In this document: positions 54,292-61,984 of the stretch, in pieces
How positions within the stretch are numbered: position 1 is the first letter of the stretch
Layout: each line of letters starts with the position of its first letter
Origin: Clostridia bacterium
GTDB taxonomy: Bacteria; Bacillota; Clostridia; Oscillospirales; CAG-382
Length of the DNA stretch: 64,000 nucleotides
Assembly (NCBI GenBank): GCA_017521025.1
Contig: JAFXEB010000024.1
Coordinates: 60,526-124,525, forward strand
Reading direction: 5' to 3'
The notes under the pieces: model-generated
What the model was told of the DNA's origin: nothing
Seen by the model: only the letters and a program-made list of their open reading frames with translations
Database searches by the model: none
Made by a program: the position numbers and the translations under genes

Positions 54292-54325
54292 GCGCCGAGC
54301 GTTTTTACGCTCGGCGCTTTAGTTT
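54292..54325 (+). terminator. Intrinsic terminator after hpf
   Basis: GCGCCGAGCG (54292-54301) pairs perfectly with CGCTCGGCGC (54308-54317), followed by TTTAGTTTT. Confidence 0.93.
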
Positions 54326-54337
54326 TGACAAAATATA

Positions 54338-54366
54338 TTGATATCGTGTTTATTTTGTGTTAAGAT
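54338..54366 (+). promoter_or_regulatory. Probable promoter of the THUMP methyltransferase gene
   Basis: TTGATA (54338-54343), 17-bp spacer, TAAGAT (54361-54366), 37 bp before the ATG. The -10 is imperfect, so moderate support. Confidence 0.55.
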
Positions 54367-54403
54367 AAAAGGTATAGTATTAAGGTGTAAAGGATGTATA
54401 TAG

Positions 54404-55525
54404 ATGATATTTGTTGCAAGCTGTCTTTTTGGCATGGAAAAGTTCGTGGCAGAGGATATTGACGCTCTCGGATACAAAAGGCTTGAGACCATAGATGGCA
54501 GAGTTGTTTTTGAGGGCCCGCCGGAGGCGGTCGCACGCTGTAGTGTCAATTTCAGGTATGCGGAGAGGCTTTTTCTCAGACTTGCGGAGTTTGACGCACG
54601 TAGCTTTGATGAGCTTTTTGAGGGAGTAAAAGCTATTCCCTGGGCAGAGTATATCGCCAAGAATGATGCTTTTCCTGTCAAGGGGCACGCAGTGAAATCA
54701 AAATTGTTTTCAGTGCCCGGCTGTCAGAAAATAGTAAAGAAGGCAATTGTTGAAAAGCTGAAAGCGACTTACAGCATAAACACTTTTCCTGAGAGCGAAA
54801 CCAAGGTACAGATAGAGTTCTTTATACTAAAGGATAAGGCGTCTATTATGATAGATACCTCAGGTGTTGGCTTGCACAAAAGAGGTTACCGTACCGAGGC
54901 TAATGACGCCCCACTGAGGGAGACCCTTGCGGCGGCTCTTGTTAAGATGTCCCGCCCCCGTGAAAACGTGATAACCGTTGACCCTCTGTGCGGTAGCGGT
55001 ACCATCCCCATTGAGGCGGCGCTTCTTGTTACCAACACTGCACCCGGCTTGAACAGGCGCTTTTCGGGGGAGGAGCTGGGGTTCTTCCCACAGCGGTGCT
55101 GGGCTGACGCGAGAGAAGAGGCGGCATCTCTTGTAAAACCGTGGGATGGTGGAATATATGGCTTTGATATCGATCCGCGCTGTATAGAGATCTCAAAGCA
55201 GAATGCAAAAAGGGCAGGGGTCAGCTCCCTTGCAAGCTTCGGCGTGGGCGATGTCCGCAGCTTTAAATCGCCCCTTGAAGGAGCCAGAGGTACTATTGTT
55301 TCAAATCCGCCATACGGCGAGCGTATGAGTGATAGACAAAGCGCAGAAAAGCTTTACGGCGATATGGGCAGAGCATTTAAAACCGAGGTGCCGGACTGGC
55401 AGATATACATACTTACCTGCAACGAGATGTTTGAACGCTGTTTCGGAAGGCGTGCGGACAAGGCAAGAAAGCTGTATAACGGTATGATCCCTTGCACGTA
55501 TTATCAATTCTTTAAAAAGAAATAG
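54404..55525 (+). CDS. THUMP-domain 23S rRNA N2-guanine methyltransferase (RlmL/YpsC-like)
   Basis: A 373-residue SAM-dependent enzyme for 23S rRNA. The N-terminal part (FVASCLFGMEKFVAEDIDAL) with a THUMP domain (about 45-165) is followed by SGVGLHKRGYRTEANDAPL, SAM motif VDPLCGSGTIPIEAAL (about residue 195) and catalytic SNPPYGERM (about 300). Length and order match Gram-positive YpsC and the N-terminal half of RlmL. AAAGGATGTATATAG lies before the ATG. Confidence 0.93.
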   Translation: MIFVASCLFGMEKFVAEDIDALGYKRLETIDGRVVFEGPPEAVARCSVNFRYAERLFLRLAEFDARSFDELFEGVKAIPWAEYIAKNDAFPVKGHAVKSKLFSVPGCQKIVKKAIVEKLKATYSINTFPESETKVQIEFFILKDKASIMIDTSGVGLHKRGYRTEANDAPLRETLAAALVKMSRPRENVITVDPLCGSGTIPIEAALLVTNTAPGLNRRFSGEELGFFPQRCWADAREEAASLVKPWDGGIYGFDIDPRCIEISKQNAKRAGVSSLASFGVGDVRSFKSPLEGARGTIVSNPPYGERMSDRQSAEKLYGDMGRAFKTEVPDWQIYILTCNEMFERCFGRRADKARKLYNGMIPCTYYQFFKKK

Positions 55526-55576
55526 TTTGTGTCGATTGTTGACCGAAGAATCTTTGTGTGTTTTTCATAAAAACTA

Positions 55577-55604
55577 TTGATTTTTTCGTATAATATGCTA
55601 AAAT
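55577..55604 (+). promoter_or_regulatory. Probable SigA promoter of groES-groEL
   Basis: TTGATT (55577-55582), 16-bp spacer, TAAAAT (55599-55604). No CIRCE element (TTAGCACTC-N9-GAGTGCTAA) is present in the 123-bp gap before groES, so HrcA control of this operon is not evident. Confidence 0.6.
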
Positions 55605-55633
55605 ACATATTCGAATAATATATCTTTCAGTAA

Positions 55634-55933
<300 letters not shown>

Positions 55934-55944
55934 GGAGGGCATAA

Positions 55945-57585
<1,641 letters not shown>

Positions 57586-57609
57586 TAATCAGCTTGTTTT
57601 TTTCAAAGG

Positions 57610-57642
57610 GCGCATCTGTAAAAGATGCGCTCTTAAGTTTTT
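57610..57642 (+). terminator. Intrinsic terminator after groEL
   Basis: GCGCATCT (57610-57617) pairs with AGATGCGC (57623-57630) with a five-base loop, followed by a T-rich tract with five consecutive T. Confidence 0.9.
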
Positions 57643-57643
57643 A

Positions 57644-57672
57644 TTGACAAATTCGTCCTCGTGTAGTAACAT
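57644..57672 (+). promoter_or_regulatory. Promoter of the corA leader transcript
   Basis: TTGACA (57644-57649), 17-bp spacer, TAACAT (57667-57672; 4 of 6 matches to TATAAT). It starts directly behind the groEL terminator. The predicted start near 57679 gives a leader of about 178 bases before corA. Confidence 0.6.
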
Positions 57673-57678
57673 ACTACA
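57662..57678. promoter_or_regulatory. Perfect 7-3-7 inverted repeat over the corA -10 (candidate operator)
   Basis: TGTAGTA-ACA-TACTACA at 57662-57678 covers the spacer end and the -10. A repressor bound here would block RNA polymerase. The regulator is not identifiable; the arrangement differs from BlaI/CopY sites, which read TACA then TGTA. Confidence 0.5.
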
Positions 57679-57712
57679 GTAAACAGTTAATAATATGAAA
57701 GGATGTGCTTGT

Positions 57713-57805
57713 ATGGACGGCGGCAGTAGTTATCGATTATCCCTGCTTTTAACTATTAATAATATTCTGCGCAACGTCGCAGTGCACGTCGGCTTCGTTA
57801 TGTAA
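57713..57805 (+). CDS. Candidate 30-residue leader peptide upstream of corA
   Basis: A 30-codon frame (ATG 57713, TAA 57803) with AAAGGATG about ten bases before the ATG, a credible ribosome site. The peptide starts MDGGSSYR, continues with a Leu-rich stretch (LSLLLTINNIL) and ends HVGFVM. Its stop codon lies five bases before the hairpin that hides the corA ribosome site, so ribosomes finishing the peptide would disturb that hairpin. There are no proline or acidic runs like those of the MgtL/CorL leaders. Translation is inferred from ribosome site and geometry only. Confidence 0.55.
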   Translation: MDGGSSYRLSLLLTINNILRNVAVHVGFVM

Positions 57806-57810
57806 TAATG

Positions 57811-57852
57811 CCTCCGATATGCGCCGATGGACGATGCGCAATCAGTCGGAGG
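57811..57852 (+). promoter_or_regulatory. Hairpin pairing the corA ribosome site with an anti-Shine-Dalgarno
   Basis: CCTCCGA (57811-57817) pairs exactly with TCGGAGG (57846-57852), which contains the corA GGAGG. An inner stem TGCGC (57820-57824) with GCGCA (57836-57840) stabilises it. Folded, it should block corA translation; the T4 after it is too short for a strong terminator. Confidence 0.75.
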
Positions 57853-57856
57853 TTTT

Positions 57857-58789
57857 ATGATAAAGTATTTTAAATCTACAAACGGTGTTCTTTTTGAAAA
57901 AGAAGAATACGAGGAGGGTTGCTGGGTAACAGCGGTTGCGCCGGGTAGCGCAGAGATCGCTATGCTCATCGATCAGTTCTCCATCCCCGAGCAGTTTGTT
58001 CGTTCCTCCCTCGACGAGGAGGAGCGTAGCCGTATCGATGTTGAGGACGACTGCACGCTCATAATAGTGGATACCCCTGTCTGCACATCGTCGGATTCCG
58101 GCAACGAGTATTCAACTCTGCCCTTTGGCATAATTGTTACCCAAAAAGGAATAGTAACGGTAAGCCTTAGGGAAACAGCGCTTTGCAATTCTTTTATCTC
58201 AGGCAATATAAAAGGTGTAAGCACAAAAAAATACAGGCGCTTTGTGCTTAAGCTTCTGTATCAGAACGCCACCTTGTTTTTAACCTACTTGCGTCAGGCA
58301 GAAAAAGAGGGCGCCTTTGCAGAAAAGGCGCTGAAGAAAAGCACGGGCAACAACGAGCTTCTTCGCATACTCCATATTGAAAAAGGTCTTGTCTATTTTT
58401 CAACAGGCTTAAAGGGTGACGAGGCTGTTCTCGAAAAACTTTTGCGTATGAAATTTATATGCGATTATCCCGAGGATGCCGAGCTGCTTGAGGACGTAAT
58501 AGTAGAAAACAGGCAGGCTATCGAGATGTGCGCTATCTATAGAGATATACTCTCCCGTACTATGGAGGCGTATTCAGGAGTTATCTCTAACAACCTGAAC
58601 TCTGTTATGAAGCTATTGGCGGCTATCACTATCATTCTGACCGTGCCGCAGATCGTATTTGCGCTGTGGGGCATCAATACCCCTATCCCATTTGAGTACT
58701 CTCCCCTCGGCTTTTGGCTCGTCATTGGTGTTGCCGCAGTAGCCACGGCAATCGCTACCGCTTTTGCTTTCTTTAAAAAGTGGCTGTGA
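57857..58789 (+). CDS. corA: CorA-family magnesium/divalent cation transporter (GIN variant)
   Basis: A 310-residue channel of the CorA fold: a large cytoplasmic N-terminal funnel (to about 245), a long stalk helix and two C-terminal TM helices (SVMKLLAAITIILTVPQIVF and PLGFWLVIGVAAVATAIATA), ending in a basic tail KKWL. ATG at 57857 follows CGGAGGTTTT. The selectivity signature GMN between the helices is GIN here (ALWGINTPIPFE), so ion preference cannot be assumed to be Mg. A leader with peptide frame and ribosome-site hairpin suggests translational control. Confidence 0.9.
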   Translation: MIKYFKSTNGVLFEKEEYEEGCWVTAVAPGSAEIAMLIDQFSIPEQFVRSSLDEEERSRIDVEDDCTLIIVDTPVCTSSDSGNEYSTLPFGIIVTQKGIVTVSLRETALCNSFISGNIKGVSTKKYRRFVLKLLYQNATLFLTYLRQAEKEGAFAEKALKKSTGNNELLRILHIEKGLVYFSTGLKGDEAVLEKLLRMKFICDYPEDAELLEDVIVENRQAIEMCAIYRDILSRTMEAYSGVISNNLNSVMKLLAAITIILTVPQIVFALWGINTPIPFEYSPLGFWLVIGVAAVATAIATAFAFFKKWL

Positions 58790-58826
58790 TCTACTATCGG
58801 GCAGTTAAAGGTTGTATTTGTATATA

Positions 58827-58880
58827 ATTATCCCCATAGCATCCCTTGTTTTAAAACGGTCATGCTGTGGGGATTATTTT
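58827..58880 (+). terminator. Long-stem terminator after corA
   Basis: ATCCCCATAGCAT (about 58830-58842) pairs with ATGCTGTGGGGAT (58862-58874) with one G.U pair, followed by TATTTTCTT. Confidence 0.8.
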
Positions 58881-58950
58881 CTTCACCGATGTTTGCTTTC
58901 TATTTACGGTTTATATAAAAAGCAAAGAACTGCCTCTTATACGGTAAAAC

Positions 58951-58979
58951 TTGACTTTTATAAAGATTAGCGATATAAT
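58951..58979 (+). promoter_or_regulatory. SigA promoter of the small hydrophobic peptide RNA
   Basis: TTGACT (58951-58956), 17-bp spacer, TATAAT (58974-58979). Start near 58986 would put the first hairpin (58990-59018) at the very 5' end of the RNA. Confidence 0.78.
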
Positions 58980-58982
58980 CAC

Positions 58983-59018
58983 AAAAAATACCCTGCTACC
59001 AACTTAGGTAGACAGGGT
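58983..59018 (-). terminator. Terminator of the antisense RNA, also the 5' hairpin of the sense RNA
   Basis: ACCCTG (58990-58995) pairs with CAGGGT (59013-59018) and TACC (58997-59000) with GGTA (59007-59010). On the minus strand it is followed by A then six T (58988-58983). Confidence 0.85.
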
Positions 59019-59050
59019 GCTGCGATACAACGGTAGGCGGTTTAATCCTG

Positions 59051-59064
59051 CCCCCGAAAGGGGG
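59051..59064 (+). promoter_or_regulatory. GAAA-loop hairpin hiding the peptide's ribosome site
   Basis: CCCCC-GAAA-GGGGG. The G run is the ribosome site, eight bases before the ATG at 59073, so the folded RNA should not be translated. Confidence 0.8.
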
Positions 59065-59072
59065 AATTGCTT

Positions 59073-59141
59073 ATGGAATACTTAATGGCATTGATTATCG
59101 TATTGATACTGTTAAACGAACTCCAAGGCAAAAAGAAATAA
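59073..59141 (+). CDS. 22-residue hydrophobic peptide, candidate type I toxin
   Basis: ATG 59073 to TAA 59139. The peptide starts MEYLMALIIV and ends LQGKKK: a polar start, a single hydrophobic helix of about 13 residues and a basic tail, a build shared with small membrane toxins such as Ibs and Fst, though I do not recognise the sequence. GGTAG-GCGGTT (59032-59042) can pair with AACCGC (59140-59145) and CTACC (59151-59155), so the RNA's 5' and 3' parts enclose the frame. Together with the SD hairpin and the antisense promoter this fits a type I toxin. Function is inference. Confidence 0.6.
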   Translation: MEYLMALIIVLILLNELQGKKK

Positions 59142-59190
59142 CCGCCCAAGCTACCAACTGAAAGCGGTTAATTCTTTAACCCGTTAATTT

Positions 59191-59220
59191 GGGGCAAACC
59201 GTCTATCGGTAGCACCCTTT
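59191..59220 (+). terminator. Possible terminator of the peptide mRNA
   Basis: GGGGC-AA-ACCG (59191-59201) pairs with CGGT-A-GC-A-CCC (59207-59217) with small bulges, then TTTCT. Weak T tract; support is moderate. Confidence 0.4.
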
Positions 59221-59228
59221 CTATACAT

Positions 59229-59256
59229 AGTATACCACAAATTAAGCGTTTGTCAA
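59229..59256 (-). promoter_or_regulatory. SigA promoter of the antisense RNA
   Basis: Minus strand TTGACA (59256-59251), 16-bp spacer, TATACT (59234-59229), with start near 59222. Confidence 0.78.
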
Positions 59257-59279
59257 CACTTTCTTGGCAAACATCGAAT

Positions 59280-59298
59280 CTTGCTCGCAGGAGCAAAA
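59280..59298. repeat. Stem-loop repeat, copy 1
   Basis: CTTGCTCGCAGGAGCAAAA, in which TTGCTC pairs with GAGCAA around GCAG. An identical 19-bp copy lies at 60806-60824; the pair flank the CAP lipoprotein gene. Confidence 0.75.
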
Positions 59299-59390
59299 AC
59301 GGTAGGGTGGGTTGCACCCGAACCTAAACGCCTGCGGAGATCGTGTAAGGCCCTTCGTCCTCGAAGGGCGGCGGTCGCAGAAGCAGGAAA

Positions 59391-59470
59391 GATGAATTAT
59401 ATTCGTCCGCAACAAGAAGACTCTTCGTTAGATGAATTATATTCGTCCGCAACAAGAAGAATTTCGTTAA
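59391..59470. repeat. Two tandem 40-bp repeats upstream of the CAP lipoprotein
   Basis: A unit beginning GATGAATTATATTCGTCC occurs at 59391 and 59431; the first 30 bases are identical and the last 10 nearly so. The surrounding 59257-59520 holds no gene I can support; it also has a CCCTTCG/CGAAGGG hairpin (59351-59368). Confidence 0.75.
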
Positions 59471-59520
59471 AAAATGCTCGTGACTGAAATCATTGAAAAA
59501 TTGAAAAGGAGATAGAAACC

Positions 59521-60798
59521 ATGAAAAAGTTTATTACAACAATACTTGCAATCGTTTTTCTTCTCACCGGATGTAACGGTGTGACTGAAAATAACAGCAG
59601 CAACGACATAAGCAACGATATAAGTTCCGAAGAGAGCGTTGAGAGCGTAGGAAGCGTAGAGAGTAGCGAAAGCTCCGAAAGCTCTGACACGAGCTTTGAA
59701 AGCAGCGAAGTATCCGACAGCTCCGAAGAAAGCTCTGAGAGCGTTAGTTCCGAGGCTTCTTCTGAAGAGGCTTCTGAGGATATAAGCTCTGAAGAGAGCA
59801 GGGAAGAGGAGCCTTCTTCTCAGCCCGATAGCAGCGAGGAAGAAAAAAATGAAGATCCTTCCTCTTCTCCTGTTGAAAGCGAGCCTCCTGTTGGTGGCGG
59901 AGATAACGGGAATGAAAGTAAGCCCGAAGAGGATGCTTCTTCTTCTGCTCCTGTTGAGAGTGAGCCCGAGAAGGATGAGAGTAAAGTCGAAGACGTTTCT
60001 TCTGTGCCCGATGTGAGCGAGCCGGATGTGAGTGAGCCGGATGTACCTGTTGTTCATGTTCATAGCTATTCTTCCATAGTTTACGAGCCTTGGTGCGGCG
60101 AAGAGGGATACACCGAATACACTTGTGAATGCGGTCATACTTATAAAGCGGATTACACCGCTGCTCTTACCCACGACTACGGCGAATGGAAGGTGGTAGA
60201 GAACCCTTCGACCACAAAAGAAGGTAAGCAAAGAAGATTATGCAAAATTTGTAATAAGTTTGAGTACGAGGCTATTCCCAAAATAGTCGTAACCATTACC
60301 AAATCAGACCTTGATTTTATGGCAGAGATAGCGCTGGAATACCTTAACACCAGACGCGCCGAAAAGGGCCTTCAGCCTCTCGTTACCGGTCCCATTGCTC
60401 ATCAGATGGCAAGCGAGAGAGCAGAGCAATTGAGCGAGTATTTTTCTCACGAACTCCCCGATGGAAACGGCGGGTCTCATACAATGTACTGGAAATACCA
60501 GTACAACAAAGATAGCGAACGCGGAGATTATATGCCGGCTGTTACTGGCGAAAACATTGCCAGATCGTCTTCGTTCAACGAGGACCTGTTCGTAAACAAG
60601 GAGTACGACCTTAGAATTGAGGCTCGCGGTATGATAAGCGGATTTGAGACAAGCCCCGGGCACTGGGGTGACCTGATGGACGACAGATATACGGCTTGCG
60701 GCATCGGCTTCTATATCGAGCAAGTTTCCGTGGGTAAGTTCAATGTCTTCGTTTGCGTAATGACTATGGATAAGCTTTACGGAACCGACGCCCAGTAA
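59521..60798 (+). CDS. CAP-domain lipoprotein with Ser/Glu-rich stalk
   Basis: A 425-residue surface lipoprotein. Signal with lipobox LTGC (Cys at residue 18), then a very acidic Ser/Glu/Asp/Pro stalk (about residues 19-180). A Cys/His-rich module follows (HVHSYSSIVYEPWCGEEGY, CECGH, CKICNKFEYEAIP; about 181-258) of a type common in ruminococcal proteins. The C-terminal CAP/SCP domain runs from about 265, with HQMASERAEQLSEYFSHELP, TGENIAR and ETSPGHWGDLMDDRY. CAP proteins of this kind often act in lipid binding or peptide cleavage; the exact role here is unknown. AAAAGGAGATAGAAACC precedes the ATG. Flanked by two 19-bp stem-loop repeats. Confidence 0.88.
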   Translation: MKKFITTILAIVFLLTGCNGVTENNSSNDISNDISSEESVESVGSVESSESSESSDTSFESSEVSDSSEESSESVSSEASSEEASEDISSEESREEEPSSQPDSSEEEKNEDPSSSPVESEPPVGGGDNGNESKPEEDASSSAPVESEPEKDESKVEDVSSVPDVSEPDVSEPDVPVVHVHSYSSIVYEPWCGEEGYTEYTCECGHTYKADYTAALTHDYGEWKVVENPSTTKEGKQRRLCKICNKFEYEAIPKIVVTITKSDLDFMAEIALEYLNTRRAEKGLQPLVTGPIAHQMASERAEQLSEYFSHELPDGNGGSHTMYWKYQYNKDSERGDYMPAVTGENIARSSSFNEDLFVNKEYDLRIEARGMISGFETSPGHWGDLMDDRYTACGIGFYIEQVSVGKFNVFVCVMTMDKLYGTDAQ

Positions 60799-60805
60799 AA
60801 AACAA

Positions 60806-60824
60806 CTTGCTCGCAGGAGCAAAA
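60806..60824. repeat. Stem-loop repeat, copy 2
   Basis: Identical to the 19 bp at 59280-59298; it begins eight bases after the CAP gene stop. Confidence 0.75.
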
Positions 60825-60846
60825 CAACTTAACATCAACGATAACA

Positions 60847-60876
60847 AGACGGTTAACTAAGGTTAGCCGTCTTTTT
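60847..60876 (+). terminator. Intrinsic terminator after the CAP lipoprotein
   Basis: AGACGGTTAAC (60847-60857) pairs with GGTTAGCCGTCT (60861-60872) with one G.T pair, followed by a T run. Confidence 0.82.
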
Positions 60877-60912
60877 ACATACACAAAACAACTTTTAGAA
60901 AGGATGAAACCT

Positions 60913-61188
60913 ATGAAGAAAAGAATATTAAGCATGGTCTTAACCTTGGTTTTGTTGATGGGGACCTGCTTAACAGCAATTCCTTCGTTTCAAGCCTCAG
61001 CCTCCTTTCAGAGTGGTGACGTAGTAACGATCACTGAAAAGGACGGCGGTGCGATTTATCCTGAAGGAAGCCCTGTGCTGTTCGGAAACGATGTGGCAAA
61101 GTATTTTGCCTCCGCTATGAGTGCTACTAACTCAGCACAGACAGCGGAATATTTTGCGTGGTGTGCGAGCTATGGCGTTACTGATTAA
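60913..61188 (+). CDS. Small exported protein of unknown function
   Basis: About 91 residues. ATG at 60913 is chosen because AAAGG lies ten bases before it; an ATG at 60904 is too close to that site. A clear Sec signal (KKRILSMVLTLVLLM ... ASA) is followed by about 60 residues (SFQSGDVVTITEKDGGAIYP ... YFAWCASYGVTD). The mature part is too short for a known domain and stops abruptly, so it may be a remnant of a larger secreted protein or a genuine small exported peptide. A terminator-like hairpin follows directly. Confidence 0.6.
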   Translation: MKKRILSMVLTLVLLMGTCLTAIPSFQASASFQSGDVVTITEKDGGAIYPEGSPVLFGNDVAKYFASAMSATNSAQTAEYFAWCASYGVTD

Positions 61189-61191
61189 CAA

Positions 61192-61229
61192 AGCATAAGG
61201 AAGGACCGGGCGGCCCTTCCTTAAATGCT
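61192..61229. terminator. Hairpin after the small exported protein gene
   Basis: AGCAT-AAGGAAGG (61192-61204) pairs with CCTTCCTT-ATGCT (61215-61229). A run of six T follows about nine bases later, so it is a weak terminator or an RNA-stabilising hairpin. Confidence 0.5.
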
Positions 61230-61314
61230 TGATAACGCTTTTTTATATCCCACCACGCAAAGCGAGCAGCCTCGTATATCTCCTCGTAGTCCAATGCGTA
61301 GGCGAGATTCCTTA

Positions 61315-61347
61315 TAAAATTACTAACCTTGGCTGAAAAGTTAGCAA
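61315..61347 (-). terminator. Terminator of the SASP gene
   Basis: On the minus strand TTGCTAAC (61347-61340) pairs with GTTAGTAA (61327-61320) with one G.T pair, followed by TTTTAT. Confidence 0.7.
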
Positions 61348-61350
61348 AAG

Positions 61351-61536
61351 TTATTTCATTGCGTTTTCGGCGTTCTGGATCATCTTCTTAACCATCTGAC
61401 CGCCGATGCTGCCTGCCTGCTTTGCAGTAAGGTCGCCGTTGTAACCCTTGTTAAGGTTAACGCCAACTTCGTTTGCAGCTTCCATCTTAAACTTATTCAT
61501 AGCTTCCCTTGCGTCGGGAACTAAAGTCTTCTTCAT
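61351..61536 (-). CDS. Alpha/beta-type small acid-soluble spore protein
   Basis: A 61-residue DNA-coating spore protein. Conserved parts are EAMNKFKMEAANEVGVNL, with the Glu-Val germination protease type site, and GYNGDLTAKQAGSIGGQMVK. Length and motifs are those of SspA/B-like proteins. AAGGAGAATAACT precedes the ATG. A SigG-type promoter lies upstream and an intrinsic terminator behind, so it is a single-gene forespore unit. Good evidence that the organism makes endospores. Confidence 0.95.
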   Translation of the reverse strand: MKKTLVPDAREAMNKFKMEAANEVGVNLNKGYNGDLTAKQAGSIGGQMVKKMIQNAENAMK

Positions 61537-61594
61537 AGTTATTCTCCTTAAACTGTTTGTGTTGTTATATCTTCAGAGGTTTTTGCCTCGTTGA

Positions 61595-61624
61595 TATTAT
61601 GTGATTTAATCGTAGAAATATACT
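61595..61624 (-). promoter_or_regulatory. Probable SigG promoter of the SASP gene
   Basis: Minus strand AGTATA (61624-61619), 17-bp spacer, CATAATA (61601-61595). This fits the SigG consensus TGAATA / CATACTA in four of six and six of seven positions, as expected for SASP genes. Confidence 0.6.
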
Positions 61625-61807
61625 GTGATTTTTTGGAAATCAAAATATAGCCTTAATACTTGACCCTTTACATTTGTTATGTTAAAATGCTTTTAAGCAT
61701 CAGAAACAGATTGAGGCACTCTAACCGATGGCTGTTTTCGTCTTTTGATTGCCTGATATATACTCATTCATCCCGTAAATCCTTTGCCCGAATATTACGC
61801 AAATACC

Positions 61808-61836
61808 TTGACAGCTTGCTATATGAATGATATAAC
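61808..61836 (+). promoter_or_regulatory. SigA-type promoter of the C39-like lipoprotein
   Basis: TTGACA (61808-61813), 17-bp spacer, TATAAC (61831-61836). The leader to the ATG at 61985 is about 142 bases and contains a hairpin at 61865. Apart from these and the SASP promoter, 61537-61984 holds no gene I can support. Confidence 0.7.
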
Positions 61837-61864
61837 AAAGACAAATCATAGTTACGGCACTTTT

Positions 61865-61900
61865 TGCCTGCCAAGCTTGCCTTAAGCAAGGACGGCGGCA
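61865..61900 (+). promoter_or_regulatory. Two-step hairpin in the leader of the C39-like lipoprotein
   Basis: TGCC-T-GCC (61865-61872) pairs with GGC-GGCA (61894-61900), and CTTGC (61876-61880) with GCAAG (61886-61890). No known riboswitch is recognised. Confidence 0.4.
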
Positions 61901-61984
61901 TAGGTAATTCTAATTTTTGGGTTTGTGTCGTATTACCGTTATTGAAATAGAATCTCTTGCGCATTCAGAATGGAGGCACACTCT

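Larger units (their letters stand above)
58983..59222 (-). ncRNA. Candidate antisense RNA (type I antitoxin-like), about 240 nt
   Basis: The minus strand has promoter TTGACA-N16-TATACT (59256-59229) and an intrinsic terminator at 59018-58983. The RNA between them would be complementary to the whole peptide mRNA, including its ribosome site and coding part. No credible frame is found on it. Both ends of the antisense transcript coincide with hairpins, so duplex formation could start from exposed loops. Existence is inferred from promoter and terminator. Confidence 0.6.

Noticed and set aside
57679..57856. M-box (Mg riboswitch) before corA
   Set aside because: The leader lacks the conserved M-box cores and is better explained by a short frame plus ribosome-site hairpin.
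59281..59487. Open frame across the hairpin and 40-bp repeats
   Set aside because: No ribosome site, and the frame is made of repeat sequence; likely spurious.
61764..61964. 66-residue minus-strand frame upstream of the C39-like lipoprotein
   Set aside because: It lies opposite a promoter and leader hairpin, has no ribosome site and no recognisable protein pattern.
61840..61984. c-di-GMP or other known riboswitch before the C39-like lipoprotein
   Set aside because: No conserved core of the GEMM or other common classes could be found; only a simple hairpin is present.
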